DNA of 64,000 nucleotides from Hydractinia symbiolongicarpus (taxonomy: Eukaryota > Cnidaria > Hydrozoa > Anthoathecata > Hydractiniidae), in the NCBI RefSeq assembly GCF_029227915.1, contig NC_079887.1, positions 6,324,001-6,388,000 on the forward strand, given 5' to 3'. Position numbers and translations under genes: made by a program. Below, in pieces: positions 23,891 to 39,407 of the stretch; position 1 is the stretch's first letter; every line of letters begins with the position of its first letter. A model generated the notes under the pieces. That model was not told where the DNA came from, ran no database searches, and saw nothing but the letters and a program-made list of their open reading frames with translations.

Positions 23891-25106
23891 AAAGTAGCAA
23901 CCTCGTTTCCAGAACACAAAAATGGAGGATAAAGAGGAACAAACAAACGTTAAGATAACCTCATGATGAGTAAACATTGACATGCTTTGTTTAAAATAAG
24001 TTTTTCAGAATTAATTTTAAGAAAATGAAAAAAAGATATAAGAAAGAGACAGTCTGCTTCGCTTCGGTTTTTCCTATTTAGTTGATAAAAAACTTGTTTC
24101 CGTGAGATACGGCAAGAGGCATGCTAAACCGGGGGAGGGTATTATTTTCAGCCATTACATCTGTATGCGGCTTTTACATGAATAGAAGTTAAACCCCCAT
24201 TTTGCCGTTTTTTCAATTTAGTAAATTCTACACTTGCGGAGACAATGCATGAGCCATAAGAAAGTGACCAAGGATCTTGTGCCTTGAACTCACTTACACA
24301 AGCGTATTATAACATAGGATCAACGTTTCGATGTTCAGTCAGTCAGTCTACCGAGGATGAAAAGGTCGTACCATCAGTAATGATTGGGGGATTCAAAATT
24401 TATTGTAAAATTACAAAAATGGCCAATTTTTGAGATGTGTCATTGTGTGAATGTATTAATACTTTCTATTCTATCTGGTGCTACACTAAATAAAAAAGCG
24501 GTGTTAACAGGGCTAAGTAATCATTTTGTTTTAAAAGAACAGTCACTTCTTTTTTATAAACAGCCATTTCTTTCTCTCCCCGACCACATATCAAAAATAT
24601 GTACTAGTTATCGCACCGTGCACTGTACAATTATGGCCTTTCTTTTTTTGTATAATATAACGAAAAAAAATATATGTTACATTGTACGAGACTTGCAATA
24701 ACTACTTTAGCATTAGTTTGAAAAATCTAGAAACATTATTCCAAAATCGAACAACCAAATAATTTTATATTCTTTTCATCAAAAATGTTTTTTTTTTCAA
24801 TTTTAATCAAAGGCGGGAACAATTGAGACTTTTTTTAATGAAACAAACAACAATCGAATATCTGTTAAATATTTGTTGTTGGTTTTCTCAGACTTGGGCG
24901 GTCATATTTCGATTTGAAATGTAAGACATTGTAATTATTTTCTCCTCTTAGCCAATCACATGGAGATATTTTTTGTGAAAATAATGTATTTTTATGAAAA
25001 AATCATAAATTTCTTAAATTACAAAATAGAGGAACTGTACATAAAATGACACGTGAATAACAACTTTACGTGTTTTGACTCAATATTATTTTATATGGGT
25101 TTATCA
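23847..25106 (+). repeat. segmental duplication block A, copy 2
   Basis: Near-identical to 22156-23415. It is joined to the truncated gene by a 7-base stretch (23840-23846, TATCGTG). That stretch repeats the ATATCGTG found 12 bases earlier, suggesting a microhomology-mediated join. Confidence 0.95.
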
Positions 25107-25901
25107 CGTTGGTTCCATACTCTCTATCCAATTGTAGTTGAAACTGTTCGCTTTTATAATGATTATAACCGTCCCATCATAAAAAATCCCACATCTGCCA
25201 ATTGGAGTCTCTAAATGAGATGTTAATTATATTATTTGACAACTGTAATATGCGAAGCATTTAGAGGAAGACAAGGTTAATTGAATTTCTTACACAAGCC
25301 AACCACATGAGCTTAATGTGAATAAAATTCGATTAGCATTAACCACGTTCGCACAAGGAAGTACACACCTTGATAACAAAACACGCAGCCCAACACTAGA
25401 GTCAAGCTCTATGAGAGCGTTTTGTCACCCTAACGTTACGGTTTATCAGTCACGAGATCATTTCATAAAAGCAGGTCAGGTTACACATTTTCGTGAACAT
25501 CCATATAGAAAAAGAATACAATTTTATAACAGAAAATATATACTTTTTTGTTCGTTTGTTTGTTTTTGTTGGTAAAATTTATTTGACAATGTTCTGTTTA
25601 TTTATTTTTAAACCTCTCTATTTACCAACTAACACAAGCCCTTCAAAAGCATACGAAAACATTCTAATTTCTTTTTTTTTCTAATGAAAAAGCTAACGTT
25701 CTCCGGCGATTAGGGAAAGCTTTATTTTCAAAGTTGAAATGCCTTAACTGGCAGATAATATAGATAGCCACAACTGATGTCATTTCCCCAATATAGATGG
25801 ATTTCTTAAATTGCTTAGATCAATTATGAAATGAATCCTTCACATCCGTTCGTTATTATTTAAATCTATTTAAGTGGGATGTGCTGTTTCTCTGTGTGTC
25901 C
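25107..25901. other. 795-bp segment present only in copy 2
   Basis: It lies between block A copy 2 and block B copy 2. The corresponding point in copy 1 (23414-23415) has no extra sequence. No clear inverted termini or target duplication were found, so it may be an insertion here or a deletion in copy 1. An 85-codon open frame (25318-25575) has no recognised features. Confidence 0.7.
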
Positions 25902-26327
25902 CAAAATTATAATCTAATAGATGCATATTAAAATTTCCTTATCATTATTTCTCGTTGCTATGTAATTAACCTTGGTAGTATGGCTATAAAAAGGATGCAA
26001 ACAGATTCAAAAGCAGTAGGAACGGCGAAACAATGATGAATACTATTTTAATCTATCTAGCTACTATCGTGGTAGCAACAGTAAGTATTCTTCTTACCAT
26101 TTTTGTGTTTTTTTGTCTGGTTTCAAAAATGCTAAACTGAATTCTTGTGTAAAATTTGTGAAAAATGCTTTTTCTCTCTGTAGGAAGCTTATTACACTTG
26201 CTTTCAACTAAAGACATGGACATCTGCTAAGTCTGGTATCCATACTATCAAACTGCCGTCAGGTGCTTACAAGGCTTACTGCGAAATGTCCCTAAACGGG
26301 GGTGGGTACACCTTCATATCGTGGGAA
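25902..26327 (+). repeat. segmental duplication block B, copy 2
   Basis: Intact counterpart of 23414-23839. It continues directly into the rest of exon 2 of the complete gene. Confidence 0.95.
25984..25993 (+). promoter_or_regulatory. TATA box of secreted-protein gene
   Basis: CTATAAAAAG 40 bases before the ATG at 26033. This places transcription initiation at about 26010-26020 and implies a very short leader. Confidence 0.75.
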
Positions 26328-26888
26328 ATGTTTAATAAATTAAGACAAGCTGATTTCAAGTATTTGTTTCGAATCAACCGAGACGTTCTGTTGCGACTTT
26401 CGAAACCAGATGGTACTCAGCCTTACACAGTCATTCGGCAGTACAAAAATACCGGTGGATTATCGTTAGATATCAACAAGTTTACCCCTGGCAATAAGCC
26501 TGTGAATGCTCACCTAGGAAGGTATCTTTACTTAAATGTCCTCCGTTCAGGCATCGCTGACAAACAAACGACCGGATTCATCTCTAACAACAAATTTATC
26601 CGATATCGAAATTGTCATTACAACACACGTGGTTATTTTGCCTTCTTCTTCAATCAGAATGAAAGGCGCCCTTCCACTTATCATAAAAATAACTTAATAT
26701 ACGAACGACAAGGCGTAGCAGTGAATTGGAGAGCAAGTGCGAAAAGACCATATTCTGCGCGCAGAATGCCGTTCAATTATTTCTTCTTTGCTGAACTTCA
26801 CTTCGGAGGGTGTGGTACGTACACTTCAAGCGATCGATGGATGACATCAAGATATCCCGCTCATGGAGTAGCAATTGGAGTACGTTAA
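26033..26888 (+). CDS. secreted protein with fibrinogen-like N-terminal motif
   Basis: Exon 1 (26033-26080) encodes the signal peptide MMNTILIYLATIVVAT. A GTAAGT donor and CTCTGTAG acceptor join it to exon 2 (26184-26888), giving 250 residues. The mature start has a Cys, then SGIHTIKLPSGAYKAYCEMS followed by NGGGYTFISWE. This pattern resembles the entry of fibrinogen-related domains (SG.Y.I...YCDM..GGGW). The rest is rich in Arg, Tyr, Phe and Asn. It ends with a conserved-looking FGGCGTYTSSDRW and HGVAIGVR, rather than the usual fibrinogen calcium site. I infer an extracellular protein of the fibrinogen-like class common in cnidarians, possibly lectin-like. The strong TATA box suggests cell-type-specific, abundant expression. 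The gene is the intact member of a recent duplication. Confidence 0.85.
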
Positions 26889-28383
26889 CCAAGCCATTAA
26901 ACATCATTATCATCACTATGGATATTCTGTTGTTGTTACCATTATTTAAAACATATCTCCATGTCAATGTACTTTAGCTGCAATAGGTAATTATAATGAT
27001 TTCCTTATGCAAAACAGAGACTCTTTTCTTAAAGGTACCAATATGTAAATTATTTCCCAATAATAATAATAATGATTTTAGCCACACTTTGCTTTCCTAA
27101 CTCGTGCGGACATTTTACCCTATGTCGTCCAGGACTTATCGAACATGAGTGGGCCGGAAGGCCCCGCCCTTTGTAACTTTTAATAGGCTTACCTAAACGG
27201 GATAAAATTTAGTTATACAAAGTCATCAAAGGTTAAAAATAAATTTTTACTAATGTCAGCACTTTTCCCGTGACGTCACTGGAAGCTTAATTATTCAAAA
27301 CACCGCTGTGGGCTTAAAACCTACCTCATTTTGTTCTGGATTGACATTTAACATTCTATTCTAAGTTCTTTATAGCCAGAAAAAAGTTAAAAATTGGTTG
27401 GTGTGAAATATCTTAGCGGAGAGTAGCGGAGCCTATTTCCTCATTATATAAGCCAAATATAAGGAAAAAGAAGTACGATGGAGAGTATATAGCATTTCTA
27501 TGCGATTTCGTCCCTATACATCCGAATTATAAAAATTCAAACAAAAAATCACAGTAATCCAGCAATTTAATGTGGTCATTCTTTAGTACAGTTTATAGTA
27601 AGCGAGACAACGTGTTTATCAAGGAGCAAAGCGATGGAGTGTTTGTTGTTTTTTAAAGATGGTGCCAAGCGGAAAATGGGGACGAACTGATATTTTCAAG
27701 AAAACGAAAGAGGGAAGTATGAATAGCTACCTAGTATATCACTATTTTTTACATGTAATGAACCTCTTCTCACCCACACCTAACTAGCAAATAACTACCA
27801 ACATATGTGGCAAAATAAGCTGGTATAACACTACCAAATTGGCTAGCTAGCAGCATCAACTAGGTAGTTAAGCAGCACAAAACTGTTTTTCTCACTAGCT
27901 ACTTATCTGACATAAAACTGGCTACTTGGCCGGCATAAAATTAGCTATGTAGCTAGATTTAAATGATCCTTAAGACATATTTTCTAGTCATACACATACT
28001 GCACAATGAGTTAATTATGCTCTGATTGGAAAAGTACCATCAAATATCTACAATTATCCACAAAATATGTTGGTTCTAACAATTTTAGACAAAAAAACTA
28101 AGAACCAAAAGTTTAGCCAAATCAGCAAAAGAACATTGGTATAGACATATATTCTTTTTAGCAGAAGAGCCTGGACTTTTTTTATAAATAAAAGAATAAA
28201 TGCAACCTCCATAATGTGTTTTTTGCAACCTTGTCCATAGTATTTATTTTGAAAGATATAGTGAAAATGGAAGGTTATGTAGAGCTATCACTATTTTTCA
28301 CTTTTAGGTCATTCACACCCCTAAAAAGCTCTCTAACTAAAGCATAAAACATAATTTAGTGGCTCAGATTTTCTAGCTAAATA
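26889..28383. other. intergenic
   Basis: A (TAA)n-like AATAATAATAATAAT tract lies near 27060 and a GGGCCGGAAGGCCCC palindrome at about 27149. A short open frame from the ATG near 27659 (MVPSGKWGRTDIFKK) looks faintly protein-like but is unsupported. Confidence 0.35.
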
Positions 28384-28842
28384 AAGAGGGTGCCGATAAG
28401 CCGGCGACTTTTCGAATTAAATTGACGGTTGTCGGCCGAAACCGCCCGCACTTTCCCGAACACGCCCGAACTCGCCCGGAACATTCCCGAAATGCAACAC
28501 CTTGTAACATAAACATGGCGGACGACAGTTAAAAGAATGCGTTTGAAGAGAAAGGAGTTAATAAAGTTTATATATAAGTTATTTATCAAGTAAATCTTAT
28601 CACAAATCATAAAAAACAGTTCTTTTAAGAACTTCGCTATCACATAGTTAGTTCATTTTAATTTTTATACTTTTTTAAATAATTCTTCGAGAGTCATTTG
28701 TGGTGAATCTTTTTTTTTTCGGGCATTGTTCGGGACTATGCGGGTTTTTTCGGGCAAATACCTGACCTTTTTTTCAAAAAGCCGAACTCGCCCGAAAACG
28801 CCCGCACTTTTTACGGCGTATGCGGCTTATCGGCACCCTCGT
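28384..28842. mobile_element. hAT-like MITE with 8-bp target duplication
   Basis: Termini GAGGGTGCCGATAAGCCG (28386-28403) and its exact inverse (28823-28840) lie two bases in from the ends. They are flanked by the 8-bp direct repeat GCTAAATA at 28376-28383 and 28843-28850. An 8-bp duplication is typical of hAT (also P-type) elements (family knowledge). The 459-bp interior is much more GC-rich near both ends than its surroundings. It repeats CGCCCG words subterminally, like transposase-binding sites. It has no transposase ORF. Confidence 0.85.
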
Positions 28843-28938
28843 GCTAAATATACCAAACTAGGTGCCATATTTTTTAGTAAAAAGACTTTGACAATATATA
28901 AGATGCACATGTAAAGTTTTTCATATATATATAATCAT

Positions 28939-29006
28939 GCCCTGTTGGTCTAATGGCTATGACACTCATGCAAATGAGAGATCCAGGTTCAAATCCTGGA
29001 CAGGGC
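28939..29006 (+). tRNA. tRNA-like sequence, Cys(GCA)-like, probably pseudogene
   Basis: The acceptor GCCCTGT pairs perfectly with ACAGGGC. The T arm CCAGG-TTCAAAT-CCTGG is perfect. The D region GGTCTAATGGCTA fits an A box and GGTTCAAATCC a B box. The anticodon arm reads CTCA-TGCAAA-TGAG, or CTCAT with a four-base loop. This is 68 bases overall, a few short of a normal tRNA, and the deletion falls in the anticodon arm. No T-run terminator follows directly. It is most likely a tRNA pseudogene or SINE head, though an atypical tRNA cannot be excluded. Confidence 0.6.
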
Positions 29007-29389
29007 TAGGAAAAACATAATTATCTTGCACTTACAACAACCAGGTAAATGTTTCGCCTTTTTCGTGGACTTCTCTAATTATTTCTATATCTTGACTTTT
29101 TAATGTTGTTGTCATTGGAACCAAGTTAACTTTTAATCTCAGATTTATTAAAAATTGATAGTTTTTTTGGCGTTATGACCGATTGTTTAAATATTTGTAT
29201 TGGCACATAATTCTGCTAACATGATTCACTGTATATATATTGACCGGATATAAATTTGAGAGCTTTGTTTGAGCTACTGAATTTAAAATATTTGCATCTC
29301 AATATTTTCTATACTCCTGGATTAATATGATACATATCTTAGATATATCGAGTATACGAATCTTTGAGTTGTAGGGGGATTCTCTATTA

Positions 29390-29625
29390 AGGTGCCTGCC
29401 CCTGCCTTGCCGTTCCCTTGCCTTGCCTAACCCTGCCTTGCTGATTCCTCTTCCTGTTTCCTTGCCTGCCTTTGCCTACCCTTTCTATGCCTTTTCTGGT
29501 GCCTGGCTTTTATGCCCTTGCCTGTGCCTCTATGCCTTGCCTACCCCTGCCTTGCTGATTCCTCTTCCTGTTTCCTTGCCTGCCTTTGCCGTGCCCTTTC
29601 CTTGCCGTGCTTTGCCTTGGCAACC
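29390..29625. repeat. CCTTGCCTGCC-type minisatellite
   Basis: A pyrimidine-rich, C-rich tract built of CCTTGCC/CCTGCC words. A block of about 46 bases starting CCCTGCCTTGCTGATTCCTC occurs twice (about 29430 and 29545). It is strongly strand-asymmetric and unlike the AT-rich surroundings. Confidence 0.8.
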
Positions 29626-30005
29626 TCTCCGCAACACTTTCTATATTGATTACATATTGATATAAAGAATGTTGTATGCTCTAAGGATAATTCTGGGGGA
29701 AGTTATTATATTCCATCGATTGCATTGATTGAATAAAAATTTAAGGGAGGGGTGTTTCAAGTAACTTTCTTCCCCAGTAATGGGGTATAATGAAAATCTT
29801 AATCCTCCATCCCACCCCCACCCCTATCAACCATTACGTTAAATATCTACCTACCACGTCCACCCTAAAAGTTGAGACTCGAGAAACTAGTAGCTAAAAC
29901 CATCATTGATTGCACAATTTAAGTCAATTTCTTTTACAAAAGAATAAAACATGAATTACTCACTAGGTGAAAGAAAAATACCTGAATCAAAAAATGGTGT
30001 AAATA

Positions 30006-30215
30006 TTGAATAAAGACGATTTTTGCACGAAATATACGTATTGTGAAACTTACCAGCATTACGCAACTAGTACTACTTTAACACCCTTTAACTCTCTGTC
30101 CTCTAACGCTTCACAACAAATTCTAATTCCCTCGTCAGAGCACTACGTAATAACTGAGCGTGCACAGTGTAATGATACAGAAATCTTCACCTCGCACTCG
30201 AGGTTAAGATTTTAA
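30006..30215 (+). other. unsupported open frame of 69 codons
   Basis: The composition (Thr, Ser, Cys, Asn, Gln-rich; ETYQHYATSTTLTPFNSL) looks more protein-like than nearby frames. There is no start ATG, family match or clear splice context. It could be a lone exon or chance. Confidence 0.2.
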
Positions 30216-33200
30216 AGTAAATACGCCAACCAGAGATTTTGCAAGTCTTTGTTTAAATAACCACTTTGTCTTTATTCAATATCTATATGAACATGGTAAG
30301 TCAATATATTTTATTATATTACGGAGATAATATGCGCGCGTAGAAGCTGAAGATGAAGATTTTCAATTCATTTTTCCAAACCTTGAAAGACTGCAGAAGA
30401 ATTAGAATTTAATGTATCACATTAGATGAAGAAGAAGTTATTTGTAGGGATGAAAAAATGAAAAGAAATAGACGCTATAATATTAATGTGTTAAAAACCA
30501 GTTATGTACAAGTGGAGAAGCTGAGAAAGATAGTATTTAGAGTTATAGGTAATAGTAAATCGAAGACAGATGAAGTGAAAAATTTATCAAAAAAGATTTA
30601 AAAGGAGATAATAAGAATATTAAAGTTTAATCTGAAATAGCTAAATTAAAATCTTTCACTGAAATGACAGACAATAAACTAGATTCGGTATAAATTAACA
30701 TCGTCCATTACTGTACATACACTAGTTATTCCCTAATTTTTTTTACGTGGTAAACCGAACCTTCTCTTTTCTTGAGGTACCTCATTTTCTTCAAAAAAAT
30801 TGCTTAATTCACACTAGTACATATTTTCACTTTTGATGCGTACTTCCGCTGTAGCAAAGACGCTATTTTTTGCCAGGTATAATATTAGCAAAGCTTTCTA
30901 CACAATGGAATTTTTTACCTTGAATTTATCCTGAGCAATTTCATGTCTTTGATTCCCGGCAGCCGGCTACAATCGAACGCATTTAAGCAGGAGCTTCGAT
31001 TAAACAACATTGTGGAAAGGACGTCTTCACTTTGGACAAAGTCTAAGTTATTTCTTTTCGACATTAAAGGACGTGCTACAACGATATTGTAGCGAATATG
31101 CTTGGCAGAAAAAAAAAAGTAACGTTGATAATTTATTGCGTGGAGAGTTATTTCATAGTCACAGAAAAATTATTGGCAATCACTTAATTCTTGTGGGGTC
31201 AATGATCTCACTAGGAAATTAAATCGGACATGTAAGGCAAATTTAAGACGGGTTTTTACGAAGAGAATCGGAGCGGTATCCATCGGCAATGTGTATTTCC
31301 AGGCCCTACTTTTTAGCAGCAAATTTTGTCTCGAGAAATTCGAAAAATGTTTTTAAATTTTAATCCTTCTTTAGCGAAAGGGACTTTCACTGCACTGCAA
31401 CATCATTCGCCTTGTTTTTATCATGGCAAGCTATGTTGCATTTTATTTACCTGTGTACTGTTTATAGTGTAGATGTGAAAATTTAAAGGCATAATCTGGT
31501 ACGATGACAGAGAAGAGAGTGTTTTTTTATTGAAGGCTCTGACACTGCAGGGAATCTGTAAAATCTCACTCGTTTTATGGGACTAATTCTATGGCAAAAC
31601 GAAGTTCCATCAAATCCAACGAGTCAGGTAAGACTAAAACTGTATACTATATGTAAAGTGGTAGCCCGTTTGTGCACAACCATTCAATTTAGCTGGGAAA
31701 ATCACCAAGTCAAGCTGTTGATGTAGTTTTCCAAAGGTTTTTTCGTTCGTGAAAAAGTTTGTAGAAGTTCATATTGGCCCTTTAAGTGGTTTTTAACTTG
31801 ATATCTTTGCTTGTTGACCGCCAGACACAATTTTCTTTGACAAGAGAGAATTTTATGCATGTAAAACGCAGCGATATCAAAAAGAAAATCTTCAACTTAG
31901 GGCTTGATGTCGAAAAAAAATTTAAATAAAAAAGGTCCTAATAGGTAAAATATTAGATTACAGCTACAGTTGCCTCGCGGTAACTCGAAACCGGTTAACT
32001 TAACTTTTATATATCAAACCATTTTCTTGGGTCCCTTAAACTTTCGTTAATACTTCCCTATAAAATTCTCGAACTGGAACCACGGATAACTCGAACATTT
32101 GTTAACTCGACCTATTTTTCGTTTTACTCTCATTATTAAAACAAAAATTGAAATTTCTGTTAGGAACCAGTCAAAGAAATTTTGTTAATTGGAATATTTT
32201 AACATAGCTTTTTCTAAAGAAGCATCTTTCTAATTCGGCTGTATTTGCATTATTGAAAGAAAATTAGGCAAATTGAATTAAAATGATCCAAAATAATCCA
32301 AAACAAATGTGTAAAACATTATTGGAAAAAATAATGTCAAATCCTTTCTTTTTGCTTTTGTTAGTTACTGTGTCAAGTGTCATAGTCAACATTTTTTCTA
32401 TATGAGGGTAAAATTACCCCCTCCCCTCTGTCTCTAACCAAGTAAAACGAGATGCAAAATATCATCATCTAAAAGTGGCGGTAATATATGACGATTTCGT
32501 GATATTTTTGATCATGGTTCATATTTTTAAATTTGTTTGTTACTCTCTTAATTTCATTCTGCAATCGTTTAAAAAGCTTAGAAGCCACGCTGTGACGCGT
32601 TAACGTCGGTGTATATTCTAAAAAGAATTTTGTGCAATATTTTTCATGAGCGGTGTTGCATAATATCTTTTACATCTTTCATTCTCATGAAGTCGTTGTC
32701 GTATTTAAGTAAATCAATTTTTAGGTGCGTCTACTATTTATGTTTTGAATAATATCGTCGCATTAACGTCAAAAAGGTAACTGTGGATAACGACGAGTGT
32801 TTTTTTTCTAGGACGATGATTTTCTGTGGACGCTTCCATGGGATTACTACTAGTATATTGTGAATCAAGTATACAATCGAATGCTATACGATGAAGGTAA
32901 CAGGCATTCCAATTTCTACAAGATTAATTCAATGTTTTAACATGTCTCTGCTGACGACAGCAAAACCCTATATCTCATTAATCGTTTACAGAAAGCACAT
33001 AATCATACATATATTCGTGATCAGCGCTTTAAGCTCTACACAATAGAGACAACGTGAAAACAAGATTCTAAATTTTTATTTATTTTTATCCTGCCTCAGT
33101 AGATTTTTCCACGGGCTTTATTGACTAGTTATACTTAAACGCAATTGCCAAAGCAGTCCGTTAATTCATCCGCAAAATGGAGTATGGATGAGGGAGTTCT

Positions 33201-33767
33201 GAGTTTACATTTTTCAACTACATTTGTCTTAGTAATTGTTTATATAGAAAAAGAAACGTTATTATAACGTTAACAATAAGAAGCCGGCATGCAAGACTTG
33301 TTTAAAACTATCAGTTAATATATCTTAAGGTAATTGTAAAAATATTTCTTCTTTGAAAAAAAAGAAAGAAAAAATAAGTAAAGCAAGTTAAACCTCATAT
33401 TCTTCATCTTTTTTATTCCCTTTCAGAATTCGAAGTACATCAGTTTAAAAAATCTTTTAAACAGACTTCTTTAAATTAAGGTACATTTATTTAATATATA
33501 TATTTATGACAGCACTAACTCGTAATATTCTCCAATGTGGCTACTTTGTTTGATTTTCTGGTCCCTAAAGAACTCAACTCATTGCCTGGTTTGCTGCCTA
33601 ATCGACCGTGCAAATAACTACAAATAACATGAAAAAATATATAAATATTCATTCTTTTGAGAAAGTGAGAATAACTTGATAGTAATACTTCGAGTTGTTT
33701 TTAAATTCTTTATATAACATATATATATAAATATATTTAAACTCAAAACTTTATTGTATGACACCAA
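30216..33767. other. intergenic, nothing resolved
   Basis: AT-rich, with scattered short ORFs and no consistent exon chain. It contains the region downstream of the cGAS-like gene. Confidence 0.35.
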
Positions 33768-37528
<3,761 letters not shown>

Positions 37529-39190
37529 CCCTGAAGACAAACTACATTGAAAATATCCCTCTTAGTTACCTGACTTTTATTGGCTTTAAATGTAGCTACG
37601 TTGTGCTTCGTTGTGTTTTCTTTTTCTTCAAAATGTTTTTTTTCTAGCTACTTTTAATCAAAACACGTTAAAGCTACACATAAATCGATCTCTCAAACAA
37701 AGCGGTAAACTTTTTTATTTTTTTAATAAAACGTGAACAACAAACTTTTAATTGAGATCAGATTACATTATTGTCAATTTCTTAGAACGACGTGCGGTTA
37801 CGTAACATTAACTTTGGCTTGTATAAAATTATTTAGTTTATCTAGATTTTTGGGCAGCTAAGTATGAAGGAGAAAATAGAAAAAGCTAAAAGTTGCATTT
37901 AAAATTTGTTAAGGAGATTCCTTCTTAAAAATTAATATTTTGGCAAAAACAAAAAGTTCAAACAGCTCCAATTTTCGGTATAAAATATTTACAATTTCTA
38001 TATATCATATATACATATTTCATACAAGATATCATAACTACATCCAACGAAAAGTAATTACCTCACACATAACGAATAAACATTTCAGTCTACGCGTTCG
38101 TGCAAAGAATATGTCGATATAATACCGATCCAGATATTAATAAAAAAATAATAACCCGCAATTCCAGTTGCATCACTTGCATATTCGTATATTTTGTATT
38201 TGAGGAGGGCGGAATAAAACTCAAACCAATTGTTCATAAAGCTAATTAGAACATGGTGTGTCAAAAGAGAAAAAAAAAACTAACCAAGAATAAACCGAGC
38301 CTTTGACGTGTTAAGATTAAGATTTTTAAAATGCCCTGTGAAGAAGGTCGTCAAACTTTCTGCATGCTTTAAAATTTTATCAAACATTCTGATCACTCCG
38401 AACAAAAGCTTCTTTTAAAAATCCTTTAATAATAGCCGTATTCTGTCTGTTTAAAATGGTTGCGTGCAGCTTTTTCGGAAAAATAGCGCGGGGCCCGATT
38501 TTTACGGACCTCCTTTTTTCGGTTGGACGCAGCTTAATTTCGGAATCACGCCAGAACCGAATAAACAACATGCTACGGAGGCCATTTCAGTTTGAAAGTG
38601 AGGGTGTCAAGTTGGCAGATCTGTTTGACCTTTTTATCTTCTGTAAGATTTTTAATTTTCTAGTATTTCTTTTCTCATGTTAAGGCACATATATTTTTAC
38701 GTTTTTTTTTAACCACGTACAAATCTTAAATCACCAAATTTAGGATTTTGGCAATAAATGTAGATTTTGAACCAGCTTGGCTAGCTATACTTTAGCTATA
38801 CCTGTCCTATTCTTTTGAAGTTTTTATTCAGTTTGGTATACTATTATCCATTTGTATTTGGTGTTGTGGCTATCTAGCTAGCCCTTTTTTAGCTACCTCT
38901 AACTGAAAAATGAAAGCAGCCAAATACAATTTGGCTACTAACATTCCTAATACTAATTATGCTAAATACAGTCAGGTGACTGCAACTTTTGTTACTGTTA
39001 TGAAGAATTTTCGGCAACATAAAATTGCTGAGTATTTTTCTTAACTGGAACGGGTAATGCCAGGCTGTTTCCTGATTTTTAAAACCGAAGTTGCGATAAA
39101 GTTTTTTGAAAAATGGTGTTACGCTTATACACATGTGCGACACGGTGTATCTGTATAAAGAGCTCAGTCCAGTGTAAGCAACGGGCTGTC
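37529..39190. other. region upstream of cGAS-like gene
   Basis: Presumed promoter side of the cGAS-like gene. A Helitron-like 5' fragment (AATAGCCGTATTCTGTCTGT) starts near 38429. No second gene was resolved. Confidence 0.4.
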
Positions 39191-39316
39191 TCTTTAATAA
39201 TGGTCGTATTCCGTCTGTCTGTTCGTGCATCTGTTTGTCTTTTTGTTACGGAAACACGAAATGCGATATATAAAGGACGGGCCACCCCGTGGATTTTTCC
39301 ACGGGCTAACGACTAG
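39189..39316 (+). mobile_element. Helitron-like element, about 126 bp
   Basis: Starts near TCTTTAATAATGGTCGTATT, followed by CTGTCTGT, ACACGAAATGCGATATATAA, GGACGGGC, the hairpin CCGTGGATTTTTCCACGG and TAACGACTAG ending at 39316. This is the clearest short member of the family seen at 35.4 kb. The exact 5' base is uncertain (39189 or 39191). Confidence 0.7.
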
Positions 39317-39407
39317 TCTATATTATAATACCCGTATACGTCTGTCTGTTTGTCTGCCTGTCATGCATAAAAAAGTCGAACCCGTGGATTTACGGGCCAT
39401 CGACTAA
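39317..39407 (+). mobile_element. second Helitron-like unit, head-to-tail
   Basis: Begins TCTATATTATAATACCCGTA directly after the CTAG of the preceding unit, has CTGTCTGTTTGTCTGCCTGT, then CCCGTGGATTTACGGG, and ends CGACTAA followed by T. This is a 91-bp unit with a CTAA end, also allowed by the CTRR rule. Confidence 0.65.

Noticed and set aside
22693-24701. Two near-identical 105-codon frames in block A
   Set aside because: Their identity reflects the recent duplication, not selection. The frame starts with TTG, has no domain or signal, and one of the two differences is nonsynonymous.
25107-25901. Copy-2-specific segment as a terminal-inverted-repeat transposon
   Set aside because: I could not find matching inverted ends or a target duplication at its borders.
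29423-29665. 80-codon proline/leucine-rich frame
   Set aside because: It lies entirely within the CCTTGCC minisatellite. The periodic peptide is a by-product of the DNA repeat.
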